A stretch of 64,000 nucleotides of DNA, from positions 1,339,362 through 1,403,361 of the forward strand of contig NZ_KB913035.1 of the NCBI RefSeq assembly GCF_000384255.1. Direction: 5' to 3'. The notes below the pieces were generated by a model that was given only the letters and a program-made list of their open reading frames with translations, ran no database searches and had not been told where the DNA came from. This DNA is from Methylotenera mobilis 13 (GTDB lineage Bacteria; Pseudomonadota; Gammaproteobacteria; Burkholderiales; Methylophilaceae). Below, one piece after another: positions 38,085 to 47,387 of this stretch. A program made the translations under genes and the position numbers. How positions within the stretch are numbered: position 1 is the stretch's first letter; the number at the start of each line of letters is the position of its first letter.

Positions 38085-40502
38085 TTACTTCTTTGGACCA
38101 CCAAACTCATAACGAGCACCAATCCAGGCCGCACGTGGAGCACCTGGTAATAGGCCAAGTTGTTTTGATTCAGTGCCATAGGTACCGTCTGCAGCAAACA
38201 TTGTTTCAGCTAAACGACCACTCACATTGTACTCACGGTCAAAAATGTTGGTGGCTTTAGCAAACGCTTTCCAACCATTACCGATGTTGTACTGTGTATC
38301 TAAGTTCACAATGAAATAGCCACTTACTTTGCCGTTTCCTGTAGCACAGCTGGTGTTGTCAGCAACACAAGTTGCACTATTCGCACGATGTTGATTGTTT
38401 TCGTTACCCCAAACATAAGCGTTTGAGAACCCGATCACGTTAGTACCAATAGACCATGCTGGCGTTACTGTGTATTGACCACGTAGTTTCAACTGATGTG
38501 CTGGAATAGATGGAATTCGATCACCTGGTTTTGCGTAGATCATTGAGTTGCCATCTTCTGATGAATTAGAAGAGCTTACAAATGAAACATCAGAGTCGTA
38601 AGTTGCACGAACATAGCTGTAAGAAGCACTCCATTTGAACTTGTCAGCATCACCAGCTAAGCCCATATCAATCCCTTGGCGTTTAGTTCTGCCTACGTTT
38701 TTATAGTAGCCTGCACCGTTTGATGAACCAGCCGCCGTAAATTGAATGTCATCATGGTTGATAGCTTGATATAGCCCAGCATTCCAACGAATGTTCTCAG
38801 TGAGTAGGCCACGGCCACCAAATTCATAAGTCTTCGCAACTACTTGGTTTAGAGGAGGGTCATCTGCCATTGCTGATGGAAGTAGGCATGGCGCTGCTGG
38901 GTTTGAACAGCCTAACTCAATAGATGTAGGTGCACGGCTAGATTCACTATAAGACGTAAAGAACGTTAAATTGTCGTTAGGCGTATGGGTTAATCCTAGT
39001 GTTGGGTTTAAGCGAGTATAGCTATCTTTTGCAGTCAAGCTATTTGGATTTGTATCTGAACGAGGTCCTCTTAGCGTATCTACGTTATCAACACGCGTAA
39101 AGTTCCAGCTTGCACCACCCGTTAAGTGCCACTGATCATTAAGCGACAATGTATCTGTTGCAAATAAGCGAGCTGTATATTGTTTACCAGTAAGACCTGT
39201 TGTTTGTCTTTCTGGTAGCAAACCAGTGCCACCTAAAATAGGAGCCCTAGTGCCGTCAAAAACTACACTACTTTCAACTATACCACCTAAATCATCACCT
39301 ACGTCAGAGAGGTTCACATGCTCAGATTGTTTGAATCTCATTAACGTGTAGTCGTAACCTGCGCCAACTACAAATTGATTCTTTTTACCCATCCAGTCTT
39401 GATCAAATGTCATTTGACCCGTTGCACCATATGTGTCTTGTGTCGTTTTGGATGAGTTAAGTGTAGAGCCAGTTACCTCACAATCGCCTGGCCCAGCACA
39501 TGAAATACCTGGATAACCATTTAAATCCTCACCGCCCTCAACTTCAGCTTCATATAAATCGCCATTCACAGTATGACGATTAGATTTTCTGTAATACACG
39601 TTGCCAGAAAACATTGTGTCTTCATTAATCCAATGTGAACCATTTAACGCTAAGAAGTGTGAGTAGTTGTTGGTAAAGTCTGGGCGAGTATGAATTTGAT
39701 CACGGTCACCGCTTAGCAAGTTTTCTGGAGCAAAGCCGTTGCCGATCAGATTGTTGTCGGTACCGATATAAGTTAAATCTAACTTAGTCGATTCATTTTG
39801 CCAGCCTAATTTACCAAATAATTGGTTGAGGTGAGAAGGTGAGTAATCTCTCCATCCGTCTTCAGTCGTGTGTTGATAGCCGAACATGTAATCCACAGAG
39901 CCATCTTTAGATACACCACCAGCCTCAATCAACGCACGTTGACGACCCCAAGAGCCAGCTTCATATTCTAAAGCCATGCCTTGATTATCACGACCACTTT
40001 TAGTTTGAATAGCAATCGCGCCGCCTAAAGTATTTAAGCCGAATAATGGGTTTGATCCAGGCACTACTTGCATATTGCCAATCGCAAAACTAGGAATTTT
40101 GTCCCAAAGTGTTACATCGCCAAATGGTTCGTTTACACGTACACCATCCACATAAGTAGAAAGGCCTTGAGCATTACCTAATAAAGAAGAGGCGGAATAA
40201 CCACGGAAGTTAATTTCCGGTTGCCATGGGTTACCAGACATATCTGACACTGTCACGCCCTGCATGTTGTTCATCATGTAATCAGCGATTGAAACACCAG
40301 CTTGATTAGCAACCTCTTTTGGTGAGGCCATTTGAATATTGGCAGGTACTCTATTTAACGGTAAGCCAATACCTGGTAGCGGTGTTGTGCCGTATACCTC
40401 AATTTTCTTGATATTAATTGCAGTGTCATCTGCAAGTGCTGGCGTGTTTGCAAAAGCAAGCATCACCGCTACAGATGTAAGTTTCATTAATGGTTTTTTC
40501 AT
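38085..40502 (-). CDS. TonB-dependent outer-membrane receptor
   Basis: Beta-barrel receptor of 805 residues. A signal peptide (1-24, ending ALA) leads to a plug domain (about 45-165) with LNRVPANIQ, SVSDMSGNPWQPEINFRGYS-type features and GLNTLGGAIAIQTKSG, then a 22-strand-type barrel. No STN signalling domain is present, so this is not a FecA-type transducer. A putative TonB box is KIEVYG near residue 35. Three loop motifs with paired cysteines (CAGPGDC, CSNPAAPC, CVADNTSC) likely form disulfides outside. The C-terminus extends past the last strand (YEFGGPKK). The ligand is unknown. Transcribed divergently from the NtrC-type gene, with a sigma-54-like promoter upstream. Confidence 0.9.
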   Translation of the reverse strand: MKKPLMKLTSVAVMLAFANTPALADDTAINIKKIEVYGTTPLPGIGLPLNRVPANIQMASPKEVANQAGVSIADYMMNNMQGVTVSDMSGNPWQPEINFRGYSASSLLGNAQGLSTYVDGVRVNEPFGDVTLWDKIPSFAIGNMQVVPGSNPLFGLNTLGGAIAIQTKSGRDNQGMALEYEAGSWGRQRALIEAGGVSKDGSVDYMFGYQHTTEDGWRDYSPSHLNQLFGKLGWQNESTKLDLTYIGTDNNLIGNGFAPENLLSGDRDQIHTRPDFTNNYSHFLALNGSHWINEDTMFSGNVYYRKSNRHTVNGDLYEAEVEGGEDLNGYPGISCAGPGDCEVTGSTLNSSKTTQDTYGATGQMTFDQDWMGKKNQFVVGAGYDYTLMRFKQSEHVNLSDVGDDLGGIVESSVVFDGTRAPILGGTGLLPERQTTGLTGKQYTARLFATDTLSLNDQWHLTGGASWNFTRVDNVDTLRGPRSDTNPNSLTAKDSYTRLNPTLGLTHTPNDNLTFFTSYSESSRAPTSIELGCSNPAAPCLLPSAMADDPPLNQVVAKTYEFGGRGLLTENIRWNAGLYQAINHDDIQFTAAGSSNGAGYYKNVGRTKRQGIDMGLAGDADKFKWSASYSYVRATYDSDVSFVSSSNSSEDGNSMIYAKPGDRIPSIPAHQLKLRGQYTVTPAWSIGTNVIGFSNAYVWGNENNQHRANSATCVADNTSCATGNGKVSGYFIVNLDTQYNIGNGWKAFAKATNIFDREYNVSGRLAETMFAADGTYGTESKQLGLLPGAPRAAWIGARYEFGGPKK

Positions 40503-40555
40503 TATGTACTTTCGATAAAAATTCTAGGCTATCTTTCATAAAAGATATGCATATC

Positions 40556-40573
40556 AAGCAAAATATATTCCAA
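40556..40573 (-). promoter_or_regulatory. Putative sigma-54 promoter of the TonB receptor gene
   Basis: On the minus strand, TTGGAATATATTTTGCTT. The invariant GG (-24) and GC (-12) are separated by exactly 10 bases, and TTGCT at -12 is complete. The expected start site leaves a leader of about 44 bases. Confidence 0.6.
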
Positions 40574-40669
40574 TTTAATATTCAATCCGTGTTGGTTAAT
40601 TCAAGTGATTGAATTAAATTAAATTAAAAAATATGATAACTGTATAGCTAAGTGTTTAACTTAAATTTA

Positions 40670-40738
40670 TGGTTGTAATAAACCAATATTATGGTTGTAT
40701 ATAACCAATTATTGGTTGTAATGAACCAATAATTGGTT
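40670..40738. promoter_or_regulatory. Tandem operator array: three TGGTT-N6-AACCA palindromes plus a half-site
   Basis: Sites at 40670-40685, 40692-40707 and 40713-40728, with a lone TGGTT half-site at 40734-40738. Start-to-start spacing is 22, 21 and 21 bp, i.e. about two helical turns, so all sites face the same side of DNA. The array lies about 80-145 bp from one sigma-54-like promoter and about 100-165 bp from the other, a typical enhancer distance. Confidence 0.8.
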
Positions 40739-40811
40739 GATGATAGTAATCTTTATTTTTAGTATCAAATCATCTCGTTATTTAGGTGGCGTTTTTTATC
40801 ATCTGTGGTGT

Positions 40812-40828
40812 TTGGAATGCTTCTTGCT
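40812..40828 (+). promoter_or_regulatory. Putative sigma-54 promoter of the NtrC-type regulator gene
   Basis: TTGGAATGCTTCTTGCT, with GG-N10-GC spacing and complete TTGCT. It closely resembles the opposing promoter (both TTGGAAT...TTGCT). The start site would lie about 40 bases before the TTG start codon at 40879. Confidence 0.65.
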
Positions 40829-40878
40829 ATTCGTTAAGCAAATAAAGAAAATTAATATTTGTATTTCAGGAGTAATCA

Positions 40879-42291
40879 TTGCAATTAGCGCATCTCAACA
40901 ATACTGAAGCTTCAACATTAGCTAAACAGCAATCAAAGTTATTGATTGTTGAAGATGAGGCTCTTTTTGCCCGCGCTGTGGTGCGTCGTCTGCAAAAGTC
41001 TGGCTATGAATGTGCCCATGTAGAAAGCCTACAAGACGCGCGAAATATTGTGAAGCAGTTTACACCAGACATTGTTTTGCTCGATATGCGATTGCCAGAC
41101 GGTAATGGCTTGGATTTACTTACTGAGTTTGTTGCAAAAGGTGCTGTGGTGATTGTGATGACGGCGCATGGGGAGATTAGCGATGCTGTTAATGCAATGA
41201 AGCTAGGTGCCGTTGATTACCTTAAGAAACCAATTGACCTAGAAGAGTTGTTGTTGTCGATCCAAAAGGCTGAAACTGCAGCTATGCAGAGTAAGAGTCT
41301 TGATTATTCACGTCAACGCAATACACATGCATCAGAAGGTGTTGAGCTGTTGGGTGATAGCTTAGCAATGCAAAATGTAAAAATGCAAATTAAACGTATT
41401 GCTCAGTTAGTATCAAACGACAGCGTTCCACCTACTGTTCTGATAGGTGGTGAAACAGGTACTGGCAAGGATGTTGCGGCACGTTCGTTGCATTTATCTT
41501 GTGCAAATAGTGATAAACCATTTGTGCATGTCGATTGTGCATCGTTACCAGCTGAGTTGATGGAAAGTGAGCTCTTCGGTCATGAAAAAGGTGCCTTTAC
41601 GGGCGCTGTTAGCGCTAGGCCTGGGCTGATAGAAGCAGCCGAAGATGGCACTTTATTTTTAGATGAGATTGGTGAATTGCCTTTGGCGCTACAGGCAAAA
41701 TTGCTTAATGTTTTAGAGCGTCGAGTGGTTCGACGCATCGGCTCAACTAAAGAGCGCTCAGTTCCTGCGCGTTTTGTGGCGGCGACTAATCGTGATCTTC
41801 ATGAAATGTCTCAAAATGGCCGCTTTAGACAAGACTTATATTACCGTCTTAATATGATGAGTATTTTTATGCCACCATTGCGTGATCGTGGTCACGATAT
41901 TATGTTGTTGGCAAAAAGTTTCGCAGCACAAACCGCTAGGCGTTATGGCTTACCAAGCCCACATTTTACTCGAGAGGCAATCAGTACCATACAAACATAC
42001 GCTTGGCCAGGTAATGTGCGTGAATTAAAGCATCAGGTCAGCCGAGCTATGCTACTTTGTCATCATGGAGAACTGACAGATATTGATTTGGCACTCCCTA
42101 ATAGTCGCATGGAGACAATTCCAGTTCCTCTATCAGACTCTCATCAATCGACTCTAGATGCAGCAGAGAAGTCTATATTAATGCAAGTGTTGGTTGATAC
42201 TAAATACAATGTTTCAGAAGCGGCAAGGAAGCTTGGTATTACCCGCATGACAATGCGCTATCGTATGGATAAGCATCAAATTAAAGTTTAG
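40879..42291 (+). CDS. Orphan NtrC-family response regulator (sigma-54 activator)
   Basis: Sigma-54-dependent activator of 470 residues. Receiver domain (about 20-130) with acidic pocket E25-D26 and phosphoacceptor D69 (LLDMRLPDG); AAA+ domain (about 160-390) with Walker A GGETGTGKD near 192 and the sigma-54 contact loop G-A-F-T-G-A at 238-243; C-terminal Fis-type HTH (about 430-470, ARKLGITRMTMRYRM). The start is TTG 40879, 6 bases after AGGAG; no ATG upstream of the receiver fits. No kinase gene lies nearby, so the partner is unknown. It probably binds the palindromes at 40670-40738 and controls itself and the TonB receptor. Confidence 0.93.
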   Translation: MQLAHLNNTEASTLAKQQSKLLIVEDEALFARAVVRRLQKSGYECAHVESLQDARNIVKQFTPDIVLLDMRLPDGNGLDLLTEFVAKGAVVIVMTAHGEISDAVNAMKLGAVDYLKKPIDLEELLLSIQKAETAAMQSKSLDYSRQRNTHASEGVELLGDSLAMQNVKMQIKRIAQLVSNDSVPPTVLIGGETGTGKDVAARSLHLSCANSDKPFVHVDCASLPAELMESELFGHEKGAFTGAVSARPGLIEAAEDGTLFLDEIGELPLALQAKLLNVLERRVVRRIGSTKERSVPARFVAATNRDLHEMSQNGRFRQDLYYRLNMMSIFMPPLRDRGHDIMLLAKSFAAQTARRYGLPSPHFTREAISTIQTYAWPGNVRELKHQVSRAMLLCHHGELTDIDLALPNSRMETIPVPLSDSHQSTLDAAEKSILMQVLVDTKYNVSEAARKLGITRMTMRYRMDKHQIKV

Positions 42292-42447
42292 TCAGCTTAA
42301 TCACGGTTTTATGAACTTGGAATGATAAAAGCGATTTATTTATCAGTCTGGGTTATTCTGTATTTTCTTGTAAATTAAGTGTATCTCTAATTTTCTTAAA
42401 AATAGCTGCATGGTATGATTCGAGCAATCATAAAATGAAAGAACCCT

Positions 42448-43647
42448 ATGCGAATCGGAACCCCTTTAAGCCCTAATGCAACCCGTGTCATGCTCTTAGG
42501 TAGTGGTGAGCTTGGTAAGGAGGTGATTATCGCTCTGCAACGCCTAGGTGTTGAAGTGATTGCTGTCGATCGGTATAAAAATGCACCAGGTCATCAGGTT
42601 GCACATCGTGCTCATGTGATTGATATGACCGATGATCAAGCATTACGTCAACTGATTGCACTTGAAAAGCCACATTTGATTGTCCCTGAAATTGAAGCTT
42701 TAAATACAGCAACACTTGCCGATATTGAACAATCTGGCGTTGCAACCGTCATTCCCACCGTTAAAGCTGTTCAGTTGACGATGAACCGAGAAGGTATTCG
42801 CAGACTTGCAGCTGAAGACCTTAACCTGCCAACATCTCCTTATGCATTTTCCAGAAGCGAAGCTGAGCTCCAAGCTGCGATTGATGCTGGTATCGGCTAT
42901 CCATGTTTTATCAAGCCAACTATGTCTTCCTCTGGTAAAGGCCAATCACGCATTACACAGGCCAGTGAAGTGTCCTCAGCTTGGGAGTATGCTGCGTCCG
43001 GTGGACGTGTTAATCAAGGTGTAGTGATTGTTGAGGGGCAAATTGATTTTGATTATGAGATAACCCTGTTAACTGTCCGTGCAAAAAATGCGCAAGGTGA
43101 AATCACTACTTACTTCTGTGAGCCAATTGGCCACGTGCAAGAAAAAGGTGACTACGTGGAGAGCTGGCAGCCACAACCTATGGCCACCAAAGCATTGGAA
43201 GAGTCTAAACGTATCGCTAAAGCTGTGACTGACAGCTTAGGTGGGTTAGGTTTGTTTGGGGTTGAGTTGTTTGTGAAGGGCGACCACGTTTGGTTTAGTG
43301 AGGTAAGTCCTCGTCCACATGATACGGGCATGGTGACGATGGCAACACAACGCTTCAGTGAGTTTGATTTACACGCACGTGCAATTTTAGGATTGCCCGT
43401 TGATGTAAGCCTGCGAGAAGCAGGTGCTAGTGCAGTCATCTATGGTGGGCATAATACTCAGCAACTAGCTTTTGATGGTGTAGAAAAAGCCCTAGCCGTG
43501 AATAATGCTGATATTCGCTTATTCGGTAAGCCAGAGTCCTTTACTAAAAGGCGCATGGGCGTTGCATTAGCGACAGGTAAAGATATTACAGAAGCTAGAG
43601 TAAGTGCAAAATTAGCAGCTGGTCTAGTAACGCCTGTTGATGTTTAA
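42448..43647 (+). CDS. purT: Phosphoribosylglycinamide formyltransferase 2
   Basis: ATP-grasp enzyme of 399 residues that uses formate and ATP to formylate GAR in purine synthesis. N-terminal Rossmann-like region with [11 protein letters not shown], central ATP-grasp with [10 protein letters not shown] and [15 protein letters not shown], and metal-binding ESWQPQP / [28 protein letters not shown], all typical of PurT. Formate-dependent formylation suits an organism with abundant C1 metabolism; that link is inference. Confidence 0.96.
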   Translation: MRIGTPLSPNATRVMLLGSGELGKEVIIALQRLGVEVIAVDRYKNAPGHQVAHRAHVIDMTDDQALRQLIALEKPHLIVPEIEALNTATLADIEQSGVATVIPTVKAVQLTMNREGIRRLAAEDLNLPTSPYAFSRSEAELQAAIDAGIGYPCFIKPTMSSSGKGQSRITQASEVSSAWEYAASGGRVNQGVVIVEGQIDFDYEITLLTVRAKNAQGEITTYFCEPIGHVQEKGDYVESWQPQPMATKALEESKRIAKAVTDSLGGLGLFGVELFVKGDHVWFSEVSPRPHDTGMVTMATQRFSEFDLHARAILGLPVDVSLREAGASAVIYGGHNTQQLAFDGVEKALAVNNADIRLFGKPESFTKRRMGVALATGKDITEARVSAKLAAGLVTPVDV

Positions 43648-43728
43648 TGTGGGGATAGTAGCCGTACATTTGTGATGTGGGCTACAAACTGCGCTACAAA
43701 AAATTCCTACATTTAAGGTTATAGGCAT

Positions 43729-44157
43729 ATGTTGAATGAAATAGAAGAAGCGGGTAGTGATAAGCGTACATTTTTTGAGCTACTTGGTGGCGAAGAAAAA
43801 GGCACCCAAAATATTCGTTTATTGGTGGAAACGTTTTACGACATCATGGATAGTGATCCAAAAGCGAAGCCTATCCGTGACATGCATCAATCAGACTTAA
43901 CTTCTGCACGCGAGAAGCTGTTTATGTTTCTAACAGGGTGGACAGGTGGACCGCAACTTTATATCGAGCGCTATGGGCACCCTATGCTGCGTAAGCGCCA
44001 TTTGCCCTTTGCTATTGGAGAGTCAGCACGTGATCAATGGATGTATTGCATGATTAGAGCGATGCATCAGTTGGAGTATGATGAAGCATTGATGAAAAAA
44101 TTAGCCAATCAGCTGTATGGCGTGGCTGATTTTATGCGTAATCAACAGGGGCACTAA
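43729..44157 (+). CDS. Group II truncated hemoglobin
   Basis: Small 2-on-2 globin of 142 residues. The heme-proximal histidine lies in RYGHPMLRKRHLPF (F-helix), and the group II tryptophan G8 is present in DQWMYCM. FELLGGEE and the Gly-Gly turn (GWTGGPQ) are also typical. Likely role: oxygen or NO handling. Separated from purT by 81 bp. Confidence 0.92.
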   Translation: MLNEIEEAGSDKRTFFELLGGEEKGTQNIRLLVETFYDIMDSDPKAKPIRDMHQSDLTSAREKLFMFLTGWTGGPQLYIERYGHPMLRKRHLPFAIGESARDQWMYCMIRAMHQLEYDEALMKKLANQLYGVADFMRNQQGH

Positions 44158-44186
44158 CTTCCCTTAATCCAATCACTACAGGTAAT

Positions 44187-44213
44187 AAAAAGGGGCCATT
44201 AGTGCCCCTTTTT
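44187..44213 (+). terminator. Terminator of the truncated hemoglobin gene
   Basis: Stem AAAAAGGGGC / GCCCCTTTTT with a T-run on the plus strand. It shares bases with the longer inverted repeat 44193-44232. Confidence 0.88.
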
Positions 44214-44232
44214 AGCTGGGCACTAATGGCCC
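44193..44232 (-). terminator. Overlapping terminator of the helicase gene (minus strand)
   Basis: A perfect 15-base inverted repeat, GGGCCATTAGTGCCC (44193-44207) and its complement (44218-44232). Read on the minus strand it is followed by CTTTTTATT. Confidence 0.8.
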
Positions 44233-44252
44233 GCGTAACTCAAAAAGATTAA

Positions 44253-45656
44253 TTACTTTCTAGATAACAGTCCACCAAGCAATGCCGCCACAGGCGCCTT
44301 TTTGGTGTTAATTTGTCTAGTAGCTATCACGTTATTTTGTTGTGTACTTGGTTCATATGGCTTATCAAACCATGGGTCAGCACTTTTTTTCTTAGCAGGT
44401 AAGCGTCTGGTAGGTGCTTCTTGCTCTTTTACCTGATTGCTTGCGTGACTACGTGTGCGTGACGCTGATTTCGGTTTATCTAGCGCTACCGTTTCTTTGG
44501 TAATTTGGCGCTTGATTAACTTCTCGATCTCCACGAGATATTTCTCTTCATCATCGCTAACAAATGAAATGGCAACACCACTTGCGCCTGCTCGTCCAGT
44601 ACGGCCAATACGATGTACATAGTCTTCTGGCGCGCTTGGGATTTCATAGTTAATCACCATCGGTAGTTCACTAATATCTAAACCACGCGCCGCAACATCA
44701 GTTGCAATCAGCGCAGTGACAGTGCCTGCTTTAAAAGCATCTAATGCTTTAATGCGTTCTTGTTGATTTTTATCGCCATGAATAGCATCTGCCGCAATGC
44801 CTTCGCGTACTAGGCTACGACTTAAACGGCTCGCCGTTAATTTTGTTTTGGTGAATACGATGACTTGTTTCGCATCGGCTTCTTTTAGTAGCTGAATCAG
44901 CAAAGCTTCTTTATCTGACTGCGCAACTTGATATACTTTTTGCGTCACATTGTCGTTGGTCGCATTGCTGCGTGCAACTTCAATCAGTTGAGGCTTTGTT
45001 AAAAAATCATCTGCTAATTTTTTTATTTCGTTTGAGAATGTCGCTGAAAACATCAAATTCTGACGCTGTTTTGGCAATAGTGCCAAGATGCGTTTCAAAT
45101 CAGGCATGAAGCCCATGTCTAGCATTCTGTCTGCTTCATCAAGTATTAACATTTGTACTTGGTTGAGTTGCAGAGTTTTTTGTTCAATATGATCCAACAA
45201 ACGGCCAGGCGTCGCTACCAACACTTCTATGCCAGTTTTAAGGTGGGGTGTCTGTGTTTTGATATCTACGCCACCATACACAACGAGTGAGCGCAATTGC
45301 GTGTGCTTAGCATACGCTTTAACGCTTTCTTCCACCTGTATTGCAAGCTCACGTGTTGGCGTTAAAATTAACGCGCGCACGGGGTGCTTTGCAGGAGAAG
45401 TGCTACTATTGGCTAGCGGTAATAACTTCTGTAGTAGGGGAAGCGCAAATGCCGCAGTTTTACCTGTGCCTGTTTGCGCCCCTGCCATTACATCACCCCC
45501 AGCCAAGGCAACAGGTATAGCCTGTGCCTGAATTGGTGTGGGAGTAGTGTAACCAGATTCAGTTAATGCACGTAAGAGCTCAGGTGCGAGTCCTAATGTG
45601 CTGAAACTTGGGCTGTCAGTCGTTACGATTTCTGTCATTTGTTGGATACTGTTCAA
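44253..45656 (-). CDS. DEAD-box RNA helicase (RhlE-like)
   Basis: ATP-dependent RNA helicase of 467 residues. Q-motif region YTTPTPIQAQAIP, Walker A AQTGTGKTAAF, DEAD box LILDEADRMLDMGF, SAT motif FSATF, and motif VI HRIGRTGRAG. The short basic C-terminal tail (about 380-467, KSASRTRSHASN and PAKKKS) probably binds RNA. Same strand as the next helicase, whose stop is 18 bp upstream of this start, so the two form one operon. Confidence 0.94.
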   Translation of the reverse strand: MNSIQQMTEIVTTDSPSFSTLGLAPELLRALTESGYTTPTPIQAQAIPVALAGGDVMAGAQTGTGKTAAFALPLLQKLLPLANSSTSPAKHPVRALILTPTRELAIQVEESVKAYAKHTQLRSLVVYGGVDIKTQTPHLKTGIEVLVATPGRLLDHIEQKTLQLNQVQMLILDEADRMLDMGFMPDLKRILALLPKQRQNLMFSATFSNEIKKLADDFLTKPQLIEVARSNATNDNVTQKVYQVAQSDKEALLIQLLKEADAKQVIVFTKTKLTASRLSRSLVREGIAADAIHGDKNQQERIKALDAFKAGTVTALIATDVAARGLDISELPMVINYEIPSAPEDYVHRIGRTGRAGASGVAISFVSDDEEKYLVEIEKLIKRQITKETVALDKPKSASRTRSHASNQVKEQEAPTRRLPAKKKSADPWFDKPYEPSTQQNNVIATRQINTKKAPVAALLGGLLSRK

Positions 45657-45674
45657 TTAAAGTCTTTACTTAAA

Positions 45675-47387
45675 TTATGCAAAACTACGTGAGCGACGTG
45701 GTGCACCAGTGCCTGCACCTGCATTAGCGCCAGCAAAAGCACGTGTTGGAGCACGGCTATCGCTACGACCAGCAGGACGGCTGTCACTACGAGCACCATC
45801 ACGACGTGCAGCAGGTGCTGCACCACGATCAGAACGGCCTTCGCTACGTTGACCGTCGCGTGAGTAAGGTTTTTTACCGAAAGCTACGCTGTCGCCAAAA
45901 CTACGGTTAGGTGTGCCAGCGTTGTTACCACGGCTACGGTCACCAGATTTATCAAACGCTGCTCGGTCGCCAAAGCTACGTGCACGGTCGCCAGATGGTC
46001 TTTCTGAACGATTAAATTCAGGTTTTGGCGCATAGCCAGCTGAATTACCATTTGCTTCACGTGGTGCTGAGTCGCGATTGCCGCGGTTTTCAAAACGGTT
46101 TTCGCTACGAGGCGCGCTATCACGGCTAGCGCCATTGCGATCATCACGACCTTTGTAACCACCGCGGTCATCACGCGGTTTAAAGCCACCACGACCGCCT
46201 GGTTTATGACCATCACGACGGCTGCCGCTAGGACCATCCATCTTCATGGCACGTTTTGGTTCAAAGCCTTCAATCACTGCTGGTGACATAGTGTTACCAG
46301 TGAATTGTTCGATTTTGCGCAGAATATGTCGATCCATGTTCGACGCGAATGAAATGGCGATACCAGTGTTGCCAGCACGACCAGTACGGCCGATACGGTG
46401 TACATAGTCTTCAGCAAATTTAGGTAGATCGTAATTGATAACGTGTGTAATGCCGTGTACGTCGATACCACGTGCAGCAACGTCAGTCGCTACCAAGATT
46501 TTTACATCACCATGACGTAATTTAGTCAATGTACGGTTACGTGCACCTTGTGTCATATCACCGTGAAGTGCAGCTGTTTTATGGCCAGCTGCATATAAAT
46601 CTTCAGCTAACACATCAGCGTGACGTTTTGTGCTTGTGAAAATGATGGCTTGATTCACTTCAGGCGCAATTAATAAATGCTCAAGAAGTTTGTTTTTGTG
46701 TGTCATGTCATCCACAAAGTGCAAGCGTTGCTCGATGTTTGCGTGTTTTTCACGTTGAGCTGCTACTTGAATTGTTTTAGGATTTTTAAGGATTTTGTTC
46801 GCAATACGTGCGATGTCACCATCTAGCGTTGCTGAGAACAATAATGTTTGACGCTCTGCAGAGAGTTGCTCGCAAATACGTTCAACATCAGGTAAGAAAC
46901 CCATGTCTAACATACGGTCAGCTTCATCTAATATCAACATTTGTAGACGTGACAGATCAATACGGCCACGTTCCATATGGTCCAATAGACGGCCTGGCGT
47001 TGCTACTAAAATATCTAGCGGTTGTGATAATAGTTTGTTTTGTAGTGGGTAAGGCATGCCACCTACGATACTTACAGTACGTGCACGGATGAATTTACCG
47101 TATTTACGTGCAGCTTCGTTCACTTGTGTTGCAAGTTCACGTGTCGGTACAAGGATCAAAATACGTGGGCCACGGCTTTTAGATTCGTGCGGTGTTGCTA
47201 GTAAGTTTAGTGCTGGCAGCATAAATGCTGCAGTTTTACCTGTACCAGTTTGTGCTGAAGCCATCAAGTCGTGACCTTCTGTCACAACTGGAATTGCTTG
47301 TGCTTGAATAGGGGTTGGGGCTGTATAGCCTGATTCCTCTAACGCACGAATAATAGTAGGGTGTAGATTTAATGATTCAAAAGACAA
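45675..47387 (-). CDS. rhlE: DEAD-box RNA helicase with RG-rich tail (RhlE-type)
   Basis: ATP-dependent RNA helicase of 570 residues with the start used here. Q-motif in YTAPTPIQAQAIP, Walker A AQTGTGKTAAF, DEAD motif, FSATL, and HRIGRTGRAG are in order. The last ~190 residues are disordered, rich in Arg, Gly, Asp and Ser (RGGFKPRDDRGG type), typical of RNA-binding helicase tails. The start is taken as TTG 47387 (MSFESLNLHP), which matches the usual RhlE beginning and has an AAGGGA site 5-6 bases upstream; a longer reading frame from 47498 adds residues with no family match. Confidence 0.9.
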   Translation of the reverse strand: MSFESLNLHPTIIRALEESGYTAPTPIQAQAIPVVTEGHDLMASAQTGTGKTAAFMLPALNLLATPHESKSRGPRILILVPTRELATQVNEAARKYGKFIRARTVSIVGGMPYPLQNKLLSQPLDILVATPGRLLDHMERGRIDLSRLQMLILDEADRMLDMGFLPDVERICEQLSAERQTLLFSATLDGDIARIANKILKNPKTIQVAAQREKHANIEQRLHFVDDMTHKNKLLEHLLIAPEVNQAIIFTSTKRHADVLAEDLYAAGHKTAALHGDMTQGARNRTLTKLRHGDVKILVATDVAARGIDVHGITHVINYDLPKFAEDYVHRIGRTGRAGNTGIAISFASNMDRHILRKIEQFTGNTMSPAVIEGFEPKRAMKMDGPSGSRRDGHKPGGRGGFKPRDDRGGYKGRDDRNGASRDSAPRSENRFENRGNRDSAPREANGNSAGYAPKPEFNRSERPSGDRARSFGDRAAFDKSGDRSRGNNAGTPNRSFGDSVAFGKKPYSRDGQRSEGRSDRGAAPAARRDGARSDSRPAGRSDSRAPTRAFAGANAGAGTGAPRRSRSFA

